Shown: piece after piece, positions 46,961-58,599 of the stretch
How positions within the stretch are numbered: the stretch's first letter is position 1
Layout: every line of letters starts with the position of its first letter
Source: Allolobophora icterica
Lineage: Eukaryota > Annelida > Clitellata > Crassiclitellata > Lumbricidae
Reading direction: 5' to 3'
Assembly (NCBI GenBank): GCA_963556255.1
Contig: OY744605.1
Span: 86,218,528-86,282,527, forward strand
DNA: 64,000 bases
Position numbers and translations under genes: made by a program
Notes under the pieces: generated by a model
The model's database searches: none
Told to the model about the DNA's origin: nothing
What the model saw: only the letters and a program-made list of their open reading frames with translations

Positions 46961-47542
46961 TCATATTGTAGCGTGCTGGTCCCGCTCTTGCGAGTGCCCG
47001 CGCTGTTGTGAGAGAACATCTGAAGAGTATACAAGCCCTGGTTTTGAACCGAGCTTGCTGGCGCTGTGGGCCTGTTCTCTTCTCTCTATCTGCTGCAACC
47101 GCTGTCGCCTTTTCTTACTAGGCCGAGAGCGAGGCTTCACGTCCGGTTGCATTATACTAGGTCCCTGAGGCATTCTTCTACCATGGATGACGAGTGGTAT
47201 GTCCGCGGCTTCCGTTGCTGGCGCAGCAGGGCTTAGTGTCAAGCCCTCACTAGGGTTCGGCGCTCTCACAACAGACTCAATTTCTTTCTTCTGCTCTCTT
47301 CTCTCAGGGACCCTATCTGATAACAGGCGCTCCATAAATACTTGTTGAGTTTCCATGAAGGTCTGTTGAGATTCGAATGACCTTATAAGAGTTTCCTGAT
47401 TTGTTTGGCGCTCTATAAATGCCCCTAGTATCGAGTCTTGATTTATCTGGCGCTCTACAATCTTTTCCTGGGTTCCTACCACCCTTTCCAAAATGTCGCC
47501 TATTCGGCTAGTTTCGTGTTCAGATAAAATCTCTTCTTCCAT
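46961..47542 (-). CDS. Intact 193-residue coiled-coil protein, possibly retroelement gag
   Basis: Starts at a clear ATG (MEEEILSEHETSRIGDILER) and ends QHATI with TGA. Residues 10-90 are predicted coiled coil with internal near-repeats (IVERQINQDSILGAFIERQ, NQETLIRSF, QQTFMETQQVFMERLL). Residues 95-130 are Pro/Ala-rich, followed by a basic SRPSKKRRQRLQQIERR that could bind nucleic acid or act as a nuclear signal. It is preceded by a region with features of a long terminal repeat (47545-48411), so a gag-like or ORF1-like role is possible. No known domain is recognised. Confidence 0.45.
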   Translation of the reverse strand: MEEEILSEHETSRIGDILERVVGTQEKIVERQINQDSILGAFIERQTNQETLIRSFESQQTFMETQQVFMERLLSDRVPERREQKKEIESVVRAPNPSEGLTLSPAAPATEAADIPLVIHGRRMPQGPSIMQPDVKPRSRPSKKRRQRLQQIERREQAHSASKLGSKPGLVYSSDVLSQQRGHSQERDQHATI

Positions 47543-47544
47543 TA

Positions 47545-48411
47545 TAATTATTTATTGAACAGAAATGAAATTATCGAATTATACTATCGCCATATGTTCA
47601 TTTACATTTATATAGCACAAGTGTTTCTAAACTATCGACTTATCTATCGCTGTATGTTTCCTGACTAAGTTAACGTGTACATTTATATAGCACATGAACT
47701 TAACCTATCGTCTTATCGCATAACAACAAATTTATACGTATCTAATCTAACGATCATATATCTAAGTATCGCTGGAGATTTCAATATACGACTCAAAAGA
47801 ATAAGGGGTTGTACTCCCTGAACTTCCAAGATATATTCTTCCCAATTGCCAATATTTGCGATTCCGGTCAAATCCAGTAAATATCATTCCACGTCAAGGT
47901 TATCAAAGGTCACTGGAGCTCCGTTGCACCAATTCAATCGAAAACATGGCCTCCCGGTAATTTTGCCATAATTCCCCAAATTCGAAGAAATATCGAACGC
48001 CCGTCGATAAATTCGACGCCCGATCTTCAAAGATGTAGTTACGATGAAATATTATCCCCAACTTTCGACAATTTCCATCGTTTTAATCGTAAAATTCCTT
48101 ATTGCGCAGTTAAGACCATTTCACGCTAAAATTAGCTCCAAGGTCACCAATTCCTTCCTTCCTCGTCCACGTCTAGGCTGAAACTGCATACAGGCCACGA
48201 AAAATGGCGCAAATGTTCGCACGTGCTCACCTCTAGCCAATCACGAACAAGCACAGAAAGCGCGACGTCTTCCCATTGGTTGACTCGCATACCACAGATC
48301 TACGGCTGGCATGCACTGTACTGCACTACCGCAGTGGCCTCTAGCGAATAACATTGACTTCGCAATCTTAGTGAAAGTAATATACTTAAGGCTTGTAACA
48401 ATTCGTTACAC
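47545..48411 (-). mobile_element. Possible long-terminal-repeat and leader of an LTR retrotransposon
   Basis: Read on the minus strand it starts TGTAACGAATTGTTACA, a palindromic TG..CA-type terminus. It carries CCAAT (CAACCAATGGG) and inverted CCAAT (GATTGGCT) boxes about 130-170 bp in, and further on TTGGTGCAACGGAGC, which begins TGG like a primer-binding site. It ends before the ATG at 47542. No second copy of the repeat is found in the window, so this remains tentative. Confidence 0.3.
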
Positions 48412-48868
48412 CATTAAGTAGCAACTAGTAGTAGTAGTTTCAGTTTAACGACACTGTGATGACATTAAGGAGTCAAATGCCGTTGACGTCTATAGGAAAG
48501 AATTTTTCAGACTTCTCGCTGCTGAGATAACTGAATCTATGAAAACTGATGATTACATTATTTTAGCGTAAGAAAAGCAGGTTTAAACTGTGCGTCAGAT
48601 CAAAGGCAGATAGATAATGTTCATAAAGACAGTGAGAAGATATATAGATTAATTAATAGTGAGTTGTTTAATGAAAGGTTAATTAATATAAAGTGAGGTA
48701 ATGTGAGGGTGGTCATCAAAGGCCCTGTCAGCCATGAGATGACGGTACAAGTGACGCTATAATTAGACACCTTTTAATTTGAGCTATACGACTCTACGTA
48801 TAAGGGATTTTCCATGCACATCCATTCAGTAAACACGCCGTTGACGTCGATGCCTAATTTTGTCGGCT
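48412..48868. repeat. Mosaic of dispersed modules
   Basis: A GTTTAACGACACTG module at 48438-48465 and a plus-oriented hairpin module at 48712-48750, followed by TTAGACACCTTTTA at 48763-48777. No coding region is seen. Confidence 0.55.
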
Positions 48869-48878
48869 ACCTTTCATA

Positions 48879-49658
48879 CGCTGAGATTTGCGGATGATCA
48901 GGCAATGTTAGCAAGAAGCCAAAAAGGACTGCAGAGAATGATGGATCGCCTGAATATGATCTCAACGGAATACGAAATGAAAATAAATACCAAGAAGACA
49001 AAGGTCATGAGGATAAGCAAAAGAGAAGAAAAAGAAGTTAGAATAACCGTAAATGGAGTGGTCGTCGAACAAGTTGAGAGATTCTGTTACCTAGGAAGTA
49101 TGGTCACGAGGGATGTGAAGTGCCATGCGGAGATAAAAAGAAGAATAGCCATGGGAAAAGATGCATTCTATAAAAGAAAGGAGCTCTTGAGAGGAAAATT
49201 AAATAGGAATCTGAAGAAGCGAATGGTTAAGACGCTGGTATGGAGTGTGGTTCTATACGGATCTGAAACGTGGACTATAAGAGGGGAGGACATCAAAAGG
49301 ATAGAAGCCTTCGAAATGTGGATATGGCGTAGAATGGAGAGAATCAGCTGGACAGAGCACAAGACAAATGACGAAGTACTGCAAATGGTGGGAGAGGAGA
49401 GATCCATGATGAGGACAATCAGAGAGCGTCAAAGAAGATGGATTGGCCATATAATGAGAGGAAATTCCCTGCTACGAGATATCATCGAGGGTAGAATGGA
49501 AGGGAAAAAGACTAGAGGAAGACCAAGAACAATGTTCCTAGACTGGACAATAAAGAGGGACGGCTACAGACAGATGAAAGCGGAAGCTCAACATCGAGAG
49601 GAATGGCGCCGTTGGACATACGAACCTGCCTAAGGGCAGAGAACCAAAGAAGAAGAAG
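48879..49658 (+). mobile_element. 5'-truncated RTE-type LINE with 10-bp target-site duplication
   Basis: The element begins in reverse-transcriptase motif C and ends in (GAA)n. The target-site duplication acctttcata is perfect (48869-48878 and 49659-49668). The single open frame and perfect duplication mark a young insertion. It is the best preserved of three RTE copies in the window. Confidence 0.9.
48881..49633 (+). CDS. RTE-type reverse transcriptase, carboxy-terminal 250 residues
   Basis: Starts [20 protein letters not shown], where FADD is the catalytic motif C. It continues with [34 protein letters not shown] (primer-grip region), [39 protein letters not shown] and [14 protein letters not shown]. 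It ends [10 protein letters not shown] and [12 protein letters not shown] with stop. This sequence order is typical of RTE elements, often annotated as craniofacial development protein 2-like. Endonuclease and reverse-transcriptase motifs A and B are lost to 5' truncation, so the protein is inactive. There is no frameshift or stop. The apparent start upstream of 48879 belongs to flanking host DNA. Confidence 0.85.
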   Translation: MRFADDQAMLARSQKGLQRMMDRLNMISTEYEMKINTKKTKVMRISKREEKEVRITVNGVVVEQVERFCYLGSMVTRDVKCHAEIKRRIAMGKDAFYKRKELLRGKLNRNLKKRMVKTLVWSVVLYGSETWTIRGEDIKRIEAFEMWIWRRMERISWTEHKTNDEVLQMVGEERSMMRTIRERQRRWIGHIMRGNSLLRDIIEGRMEGKKTRGRPRTMFLDWTIKRDGYRQMKAEAQHREEWRRWTYEPA

Positions 49659-49668
49659 ACCTTTCATA

Positions 49669-51879
49669 ATGGTACCTATAAACGAAACGTCCTTATTCAT
49701 GACCTTTACAGAGTGGGATATAAAGGTGTGTAGCAAGAGCATAATAGTTAACACATTTATTAGTATCAATAATTACCCGAAACACAATGGCTTCTAAGGA
49801 CAATGACGTCGAATTTATCTTTCAAAAACTTGTTGAGGAATCTAAGTTTTATTTTCTCGGTTGGTATTGTGCAGAAATATCCTTGTATATTCGATCCATG
49901 GCCAATTCGTTCTCTGTTTGTATTCATAGTCGATTAAGCAAAGTAACAAATGCCATTATAATGGAAGCATATCACTCTACATACAGTTCAATTTCATACA
50001 AACGCTCCGTTGTAACCATCGACTATAATTTGGTTAAGCGTAGAATAAGCAAATTTAATAATTAATTAATGCAGCATAAGATTAGCGCAAGAAGAGGATT
50101 AGAGTAGCATGTGATTATCATGGGAAATTATTAACATAGCACAGACTTATCTAATGAAGACGATGAATATAGCATAAGAATAGACGCTGACCGCATATGG
50201 GTTAATTAGGTAGGGAGCTCGTGTAATTGGTCCCTATTTTCGGGGCGCTATATATTTGCAATTACCATAACCATTACCACAGCAGCTGGCTTTAAACTGC
50301 ACAGCTAGTAGGAAAGTAATCTAAATCGTAAAAATTCCAACAAAGAACCTACAACAGCTTTAGAAAGTGTAATACATTTGCAACTATATTAATAACAAGT
50401 ATTGGGATTTTATCAACGCAGTCGTTAACTATCGGCTGCAATGCGGCCTGGATTTGGGGCGGGGACCAGCGCCAAGCCAGAGTTTTTACGAAGCGGGCCA
50501 GACCAAGTGATGCTCTGGTCGACGGTGTTCGAACCAGGCCGTAATTTTCCGGCTCGTGTTGGTCTTATTCGAGATGCAACTTTTAAAACAGTTCTATATC
50601 TTTTGACTGATGTCATTGCACGGCACTCTTTTCTCCACTTAATCGAACTGTAGTCGACACTATTAATCGTTAACCAAAACGACGAAACATGAAAATATAA
50701 GAAACATAGGTCAGGGTTGATGCCAACGGTCCTTACACTCCACCATTGCCTTATACTCATGTGGAGCCAGTCCAAAGCCTGAATAATACGAGGGCGGCTT
50801 AGTACACTTTTTGGCTGTATTTTTTTAGATGTTTGTACGATTATCAGTTGCTTAATAAAGAAAATACTTATTTACTAACTTATTTAATGTATATCTGAGC
50901 GTGCGTCTCTCTGTGTGATTGTGTATGTGCGTGTGTGTGTGCTTGCGTGAGTTTTTGATGTCGTTGTGGTTGTCGTCGTTGTTCTTCTTATTATTGTTCT
51001 TGTTGTCGTCGTTGTCGATGTTCTGTTTTGTCGATGTTGTTGTTATTAATTTTCTTTTTGTAGTTGTTGTTTTCGCTGATGTTGTTGCTGTTGTACAAGC
51101 TAAAAGACGAGTGCGTGATCTTACGTAATAATTTCACTTTTTAATTTTCTTTTTTTCGCACTTTCCAAACGGAAGTTGTCTTTAACTTCCGTCGGAAGAC
51201 GTTGCAATGCAATCGTCACTTCCGCTGGATATGACGTCACTCCGTTTCGAAAGACATCTGCGTCAAGGCAAACTGCATCATGACAGCAATCTAATCGTCT
51301 CACGACAGAATTATGAAGAATTTTAGCTACTAAACTTTATTACTAAACTTCAACATTTATACAATAGGAATAAAACTAAAAAAAGGTGTTCAAAAACAGC
51401 CTTACAAATCGCAACATATTACTAACCTTTTTAAGCCACCAGTTGATCGACAGAAAGATCGCTATTTCCGTGCAATAGATATAAACGTGTGTCGATGTGT
51501 AATTGCAATTTGTAATTGTTAACGATCATTTATATAGCGCCATTCAAATCAGCGGCGATCTCGACCCGCATCATTCCCAGAACTGGCAAAAAGAAAGGTT
51601 TCAAGCGTCTATGGAACTGAAGAGGAGAGAGGACAAGAAGCTCATGGCGGAGGGAATGAGGGAAGACTGTTCTATGCTGAAGGACGCATTGATGATGATG
51701 ATATTCGTTTATTATTTTCAAAGTAAACACAAGCTGACAAACCGCAGCATGGAACAAAGTTAGACAGAGCTTTGAGAAGTAGATAATGTAGTGTATAGTG
51801 TTCGGGAAATAAAGTCCCTGTTGTCTTTAACTAGAAGACAGAACCGGTGATTCTGGGGACGCAACGAATATACAGTTTA
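49669..51879. repeat. Mosaic of dispersed modules, no genes supported
   Basis: gatataaaggtgtgtag (49718-49734) and aattacccgaaacacaatgg match modules at 28880 and 29143. A GGTTAAGCG module lies near 50030. A TTTATACAATA box precedes aaaaaaaggtgttcaaa at 51376-51392. Near 51525-51575 is a CR1 tail (atttatatagcgccatt). GTT-rich sequence occupies 50945-51100. Overlapping open frames at 50425-50775 show no family resemblance. Confidence 0.5.
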
Positions 51880-52096
51880 ATGGACTGGTGGTAAAAGAGG
51901 CCAAGGGGCGTGATCTTGATTTGGCTACCATACCCCTCCCCTCTCCTATCCTCCTTATGTATCACTTAATTTACAGTAACTTCTCTTTTTTATATAAATG
52001 GTTATATTGTTTGATTATTGGACTGTAATGTGCTTGTTTGCTTGTGCTTCTCAATAAAGAAAATACTTACTTACTTACTTACTTGCTTACTTACTT

Positions 52097-52148
<52 letters not shown>
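51880..52148 (+). mobile_element. LINE 3' end with (ACTT)n tail
   Basis: An AT-rich tail containing ctcaataaagaaaatacttac runs into (ACTT)n at 52064-52148. The words ttgcttaataaagaaaatac at 50850-50871 end the same way. Too little coding sequence remains for a clade. Confidence 0.5.
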
Positions 52149-52559
52149 ATAGATGTAAATAATCGGCAATCAGCAGAAATCGCAAGGTCAGCTCTAGTCA
52201 GTTGTTCTTCGTTGACAAACTTCATTCATTATTCAACGACCCAACATTGCATAAAGTCTTACCAGTCGCCTGTAGTCTGTAGCAGCCACAAGGTCTTGCC
52301 AATGATGAATATAAACAGCGAACGAATTATGACACACGAATCTAGGAATCGTTCCTTACAAGGTTATTTCTGACTATTCCTTCCGACGCAATTAACCTGA
52401 TTAGTTTTCGAAAAATCAGTTGTCTTTTTAAAAAATTACTAAATTTGACGTCATTGTTCCAAGTAACGATTATAATTTGGTTAATACTTTTTTTTGGTCA
52501 CGTGGGCGCCGTTGTGGCTGCCGGTCTTCGGACCTAGTTATTATTTCGTGATATAATTC

Positions 52560-52860
52560 TATCTAGAAGCGAAACAATGCTTTGAACATACGTTGGATTG
52601 TTTATTTTCGACTTTGAGCGATGGATAATCGATATATTTTTTAATAAAAGTCTACTCTTTGCCGGACCTTTGAACAATATTGGACCCACGCTGATGTCAC
52701 GTGAGTGCCTCAATGGCCGCCGCTAATCTGCGAATAATATCCGTTTGAACACTCGCAAAATGGGAGTTCGCAAAATGTTGGATCCTTATCTGCTGACACT
52801 GAGAGATGGTCAATCGATATAATTTTAAAAGTCTGCACTCTCCCTTTCAATGCAATATTA
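52560..52860. repeat. Tandemly duplicated host segment
   Basis: gagcgatggataatcgatat, aaaagtctactctt, caatattggacccacgctgatg recurs as gagagatggtcaatcgatat, aaaagtctgcactct, caatattaga and then, after the LINE at 52862-53690, cagacccacgccgatg. Thus the second copy was split by the LINE. Confidence 0.7.
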
Positions 52861-52861
52861 G

Positions 52862-53690
52862 ACAGACAGACAAGACAAAACATTTATTGTTCCCAGTAAA
52901 TTGTGTACATCAACAGTTATGCGTATAATACAAATTACCATAGAGTATTAATCATCAATGTTAGGAGCAGAGCAAATAATGGGAGCAATAGGCACACCTA
53001 AAGGGAGTGATCCCGCTAAGCAGGGGCCTAATTGCTTCATGCAGGGTAAGTCAGGATGAAGGCCAATTTGCTATCAAAGAAGAGGAGGGAATTAGATAAG
53101 CTTAACTACCAAAAGAAAGAAAACAACAAACTTAAGTAACATGTTTCAGTGCGTGCGCGCGCACCAGTTGTCTAAAGAGAGCGAGGCTGGTGACAGTACG
53201 TATGTTCAAAGGAAGGTTATTCCACGTGAATGGGCCCTGAAATTTGAGTGAAAATTTACGAGTGTTAGTTCTTGCATAGATAGATCTATAGTCACTGTTA
53301 CTTCTTGTGAAGCCAGGATGCAAAGTGCGAATAAAGTAGGAAGAGAAGGAGGGAGGGAGAAGGTTATTAGTATACTGATACATAAGTACCCCAGTCTGTA
53401 CAAATCTGATTTGCTTAATGCTTAGGAGTTTATGTTCAGCGAATAAAGGACCTGTGTGACAGAGACCATAAGATTTAGTGATGGTTCTAATAGCTTTTTT
53501 TGTAGTATCTTTAGTGCGTTGAGATGAGTGTCGTAAGTAGAGGTCCAGATCAGGTTACAATATGTAAGATAAGGATATATTAATGTGTAGTAAAGGTCCT
53601 TTAGGACATGAAGAGGGATCAGATAATTATGAAAGTCAACGCTACGCTGCTCGTTTCTCAACAGTTTCAGACCCACGCCGATGCCTCGTG
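52862..53690 (-). mobile_element. 5'-truncated CR1-like LINE, terminal 830 bp
   Basis: Minus-strand frames give LKDLYYTLIYPYLTYCNLIW and TSTYDTHLNALKILQKK, then after a frameshift near 53415 MYQYTNNLLPPSF, HPGFTRSNSDYR, ARTNTRKFSLKFQGPFTWN and NLPLNIRTV. This is the thumb and tail of the same type as the LINE at 9238-10690. The 3' tail is (GTCT)n at 52862-52875. Confidence 0.8.
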
Positions 53691-53745
53691 CGTGCGGAAA
53701 TGACAGCTACTTATATTCGACGCTTTGGTTGATTATTGTATAAAC

Positions 53746-54085
53746 CAGAGTTTCCCAAACTGTGGGTCGCGACCCAAAAGTGGGTCGCGAAGCTCTGGCA
53801 AGTGGGTCGCCAAATTTTTTTTAGAAACATTTATTTTTATTGCAGCAACAACATTTGGCTATGATTGGGCTATAACTAGCTGGATTGCAATAAATTGTAA
53901 ACTGTTTTCACCTAAGTTTCCTTTTAATGCTTTAAATTTCTAAGTGCGCTATGTTAATCCGCATATTTTGATGCCAATTTACGAAGCAAATTTTAGTACA
54001 CAATGCTCAATTTTACACAGTGGGTACCGAGAATGTCAAGATATTCACAAGTGGGTCGCGACCCAGAGAAGTTTGGGAACCACTG
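53746..54085. mobile_element. hAT-type MITE, 340 bp, Charlie-like ends
   Basis: The left end CAGAGTTTCCCAAACTGTGG and the right end read inward CAGTGGTTCCCAAACTTCTC form the inverted repeat; both are followed by GTGGGTCGCGACCC-type words. The 8-bp target-site duplication gtataaac is perfect (53738-53745 and 54086-54093). The interior is AT-rich and non-coding. Confidence 0.92.
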
Positions 54086-54189
54086 GTATAAACCTTCGTC
54101 TGGAATTATGAAATTGGACGAACATTCTTCTTCAAATATCATTCATCGGCCCATGCTGACGAAATCGTGGCCTACTTATACAGCTTAAG

Positions 54190-54564
54190 AGTCGCAGCAA
54201 TTGACTGCCACCCCTTTGCAATGTTTGTGGAACTTTATAACGTACTTTCTACCAATCCGGCTGCTACCGACATCTGATATTTATAGAAAATACGCCGATT
54301 ATGTCATCGTTCGTTGTTGTAAACAAACTGTATGTGATAGAATTATATCTATTTATTTGTTCTATTTAGTCAATTTTAATTTCATTATCTCGATAATGAT
54401 AACAAAGTTATCTGGTTTTTTGGCATCTTATAACTATTATTATGATTTATTATTACTACCTTGTTTTGTAATTCATTGTTATGGACAGTTAGGTTTTCCT
54501 AATACATAACTGTGACTTACGTTTAAACCAAAGTGCGGTTAGCAATTGGTACAATTAAAGGATA

Positions 54565-54661
<97 letters not shown>

Positions 54662-54694
54662 GCTTGCTTACTTACTTACTTACTTACTTACTTA
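54190..54694 (+). mobile_element. LINE 3' untranslated region with (ACTT)n tail
   Basis: AT-rich sequence ends aaaccaaagtgcggttagc and then (ACTT)n at 54566-54694. The ending matches the LINE fragment at 24505-24861. No reverse-transcriptase motif is left. Confidence 0.5.
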
Positions 54695-54899
54695 GCCTAC
54701 TAATAATCCATCTGGGCTATTAGTGTTAACTGTAATCCGTACACACCTTTAAATCACTTTCTCTAAAGCCTATGCATCTTACGATTCGCAACCCGGTAAC
54801 AATATTTTGAATTCTGCGTGGATGAAGGATGACGGTGACGCTAATCATTTTTGTTATGACACAGTGTAGATAAAGAGCAACTAAACACATGCTTAATAT

Positions 54900-56060
54900 T
54901 TGATTATAAAATATTATATTGAACGGTGAGAACTGTTTGAAATAATTTATGTCGAAATCAACGGCTTTTGTTGCCATAAGATGTCGTTAAACACTGGTCA
55001 CTTTAATCTTTGCAACGTCACGTTTCGCATTCAAATTAAGCTACTCACGGAACAGCTATACAGAACTTCTAAAGCAATCTCAGTTCTCGGCCGTACATTC
55101 AGATCCATCTCTTGCTGAATACCTGCATCCTTTCCGATCTCTTCTAAAATGGCCTTTGTTTGCTTAGGGTCAACTTTTATCATTCGGCTACAGGGAACCT
55201 TGACTGGAGAATTGACCACAAGACAAACTTTCTAGGGTTTGTTTGAGGAAGTGTAGATGAATCACATCATCTGAGTCATCTGTTCCTTGATCTCCAGACT
55301 CATCTGCAGTCATAGACGAGATGTTTAGCCTGATCATCACAGTACTAGCCGCTGATTTTCATTGTTACTTGTACAGTGAAATAGTTTCAAAGGTGTCTAA
55401 TGGGGTTTTGAATTTGGTTTACTTGTCCCAACGTGTCAGACGACATCTTAAGGGTCACCCGCGTAAATATTTCCTTACCAGTTGTTGTGAATAAATGCAA
55501 GCAAAGAGTGATCGGTTTGATACAAGCAGATTGATTTCAGTTACGAGGGTTTTGAAGTGCGTAAAAGGAACATCGTTCTGAGAATTTCTTACATTTCATG
55601 TAGCCAATGGTCTGTCGTTGACGGCCTTTGATGTTATAAGATGTCATTAAAATATTGGATAGCCTAATTATCATCGTTATCGTTATTTACAGTTTGGAAC
55701 CTCTGGGTAGTGATGGACTATAGATACAAAATACCTTAATGAAATCGACTGAAACTATATTATAAGAAAGATATGGTAAGGTCGAGTTCAACTGCTCTTA
55801 AAACCCTCCTCTGCCTCATATTTGGGTGGTGCCAGTCAGAAGCCTGATAGTTATGCTTGTAAGAACACGGAATGTCTTTTTAAAAATATTAAAACCCCGT
55901 AGCCTTTGAAATAAATGACATGAAACAACGTGGCGCCACAAGGACTGGTGTCGCTAGATCGTGACTAATGCGAAACCGTATTTAGACACCTTAAAAATGT
56001 TTACACCTATAAATATATAAATCAATCATTTTTATAAGAATTTAGTTTTTTCAGCTTGAG
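54900..56060. repeat. Segmental duplicate, copy 3
   Basis: Same succession as copies 1 and 2, including ttgttgccataagatgtcg (54970), ctgaatacctgcatcctttc (55110), gtaaatatttccttacca (55460), ataagatgtcattaaa (55635) and tttagacacctta (55981). It has no large insertion. Confidence 0.75.
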
Positions 56061-57019
56061 TGCATATTACCAAATAATTTCCAGCGACGTCAACGGCTCT
56101 TGATTTAATTAGGTGTTGTAATTGTAACTGTAATCTGACATTTAAAAAGCGACACTTTCAGGAAAAGCTCATCAGTGGTGCTCCCGAATCTAACTAATAA
56201 AATAACTGTCGAATAATACAGAATTCAAGCGCTTGTGAGACTGTGGAAGGGACACAGAAACTCGAGCCGCGGCTCTCGGGAAGGCGGGTAAAACATAGGC
56301 AAATCCTCTGGACTCAGCTGTTGCAGCATGTATAAGAGGGACAGTCATGGGCAACAGACCGATTGGTGCCACGTTCCGGGACTGAGAAGACTTAAATGCA
56401 CAAGATCCTAAGGTATGATGATGCAGAACCATCAAGACAATTGCGCATAAGGGTCAGGATCTTAAACAGAATTTCTCATTTTCTATCACAATTCTCGCCA
56501 TGGTGGTGCCAGGAGAAAGGAGGAGGCCGACGTTATTCATCTTTGTAATGACACAACGTCGATAAACAGCAACTACTCATCATAATTTCATGACAATATC
56601 ACATTTTCTAAGCTCGTCGAAATGGACGGCAGAATTGTAGGTTGAAATTAGATCGGTTGAGTATATTGATGAAATACATCTCTGAAGAAATGAAAAGAAG
56701 AAGTGGAAAGTGACCTCTGGACACATCGTCCATATTGTAAAATGTGGCTAATGTTTAGCTAAAAAATACTCTCGTTGAAGAGAAAAGAATAGAAACACAG
56801 GAAAAAAGAAAAATCCATATCTACACAACAAGTATCATCTCCTATCCAACTGAAAATTCTTACATTCTTCAGATCATCATGCATTCATCAGAAGTTCACT
56901 CTCTTGGCTGAGAACAGAAACTGTGAGTTTCCGTTAAGTTGAGAGTTCACTTGTAAGACTGATTTTATGCCAAGAGAAGATTACAAGGAAGTGCCTACTC
57001 GTTATAGGAGAGACGGTCT
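56061..57019. other. Interval without recognised features
   Basis: I see no coding region or repeat that I can name. A GGTGCCAGGAG...GTCGATAAAC relative of the dispersed module lies at 56500-56575. Confidence 0.4.
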
Positions 57020-57600
57020 GTGATGGTATGTGGCGTTTCTGATAGCCAGGTGCATATCATATGGCCAGATGGTTGGAGGACTGGAGCAAGTAAAATCCTT
57101 TGTGTATTTGGGGAGCAGAGTAACTCAAGAGGCGGACTGCAAGGACTATGTGAAATCAATGCTGGCCATGAGGATGGCAGTCATGGTTAAACTGGTGAAA
57201 GTATTGAAGACAAGTCAATATATAATGACACCAAATTAGGATGATGAAGGCATTGGCATGGCCAACAGCAACATACGTATGTGAGGCTTGGACGTTTAGG
57301 AAAGAAGAAGAGAGACGCATCGAAGAGTCCGAGAACAAGTGAATCAGAAAGTTGTTAAGAATTCCATGGACAAAAAAGATGGCCACCGAACAAATATACA
57401 AGCTGGCGAGGACCAAAAGCGAACTGCTGAACCACGTCCGAACCCGCAAACTAAGATACTTCGGACACATCATGAGGCAGACGAGAGACACCATCGAAGT
57501 CAGCCTGATGACGGGTTTTGTAGAAGGGAGTTCGCAACCGCGGTAGACCAAGAATATCCTGGATTGACAACACTATAAGACGGTTTGGATTATTTGGAAC
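57020..57600 (+). pseudogene. Decayed RTE-type LINE carboxy terminus
   Basis: Reads VKSFVYLGSRVTQEADCKDY, then after frameshifts KALAWPTATYVCEAWTFRK, IRKLLRIPWTKKMATEQIYK and RTRKLRYFGHIMRQTRDTIE. The block order matches the RTE copy at 48881-49633 ([37 protein letters not shown]), but the sequence is more like the BovB branch. Several stops and frameshifts are present. Confidence 0.7.
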
Positions 57601-58244
57601 CAGCCTAATGGTTGCAAAAGGAGATAAAAAAAAACGCTTGTCAATGTTGACCTATTCCTGTAGCCTACCATCGCGGAACAACGGCCCAATCACCTGACGT
57701 GGTCAATTATGGCATTATATATGATCTGTTTTAAATGTTTTAAAGGTGTCTAAAATGGTTCTGAATTAGCCACAGTCTAGCGACATCTTGTGGCGTCATG
57801 GCATATGACATCAACCGTTTCACAGACTACGTGGTATTATTGATTTCTTGAAAGAGATTCTGTGTTCTTACAAATCCCATTATCCAGGTTTCTGGCTGGC
57901 ACCACCCAGATTCCGAGGAGCAAATAATGATAGGATCCAAGAGTTTCACGACATCTTATGACAAACTATCTATATACAAATGTAACATGTTCTCACAGCT
58001 GAGTCCTTTTTTTGCATATCTTTTGTAAATGTTCACTTTTAACTTGAGTTTTGTTCTAGGAACGCTAAGGAAATGTTAACGCGAGTGACCCACGACATGA
58101 CGGCTGACACTTTGAGATAACTAACCAAATTCAAAACTCCAATTAGACACCTTTAAAACCCTTTCTCTGCAACAATAACAATGGAAATCGACGTTTAGTA
58201 CTCTGGTGACATTGAGTCTCTGTTTGTATTGTATTGTATTGTTT
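57601..58244. repeat. Dispersed modules in both orientations
   Basis: An ATTATATATG box, ttttaaaggtgtctaaa (57738-57754) and then the minus-oriented hairpin module (57778-57825). A further hairpin piece lies at 57947-57970 and ttagacacctttaaaa at 58144-58159. Confidence 0.6.
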
Positions 58245-58575
58245 TGTATATAGAAATTTATAAAGCGCCTGCCCGCAGAATCACTATTCAGAGGCGCTCT
58301 CAGCACAGAAGCTCCGGGGAAACAGAAATGCCTTTAGGGAACGCAAGACCGATGAGGAAAAGCCAGTCAGTAGTTTGGCCCTGAGCACAGAGGGAAGGTC
58401 ATTCCAGATCGTGGGACCCACTACAGCAAACGCCTGGTGCTGTGCCAAGGCAGTTTCAGCCCTGGGAACAAAAAGATCAAGCCGATTTACAGAGCGCAAT
58501 GAGCGAGAAGAAGATGCAGATAGCGGTTTCCGCAGAGAGTTCGAGAAATATTTCGGGGCAGTAGGCTGCTGAGAT
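58245..58575 (-). mobile_element. CR1-like LINE 3' end, 330 bp
   Basis: Minus strand reads SVNRLDLFVPRAETALAQHQ and AFAVVGPTIWNDLPSVL, then KLLTGFSSSVLRSLKAFL and FCAESASE with stop, the intact version of the tail found in pieces at 39855-42007. The 3' stem AGCGCCT/AGGCGCT is at 58264-58270 and 58292-58298. The tail is (AATAC)n at 58220-58245. Confidence 0.8.
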
Positions 58576-58599
58576 TAAGAGGTAAAGACGGAGAAGGAC

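Noticed and set aside
50425..50660. A tRNA or SINE, because of a gttcgaacc B-box-like word near 50529
   Set aside because: No A box at the right distance and no cloverleaf could be drawn.
52680..52760. Promoter and first exon (tgatgtcacgtgagtg then caATGGCCGCC)
   Set aside because: The frame stops after 11 codons, no donor follows, and the segment is part of a tandemly duplicated repeat.
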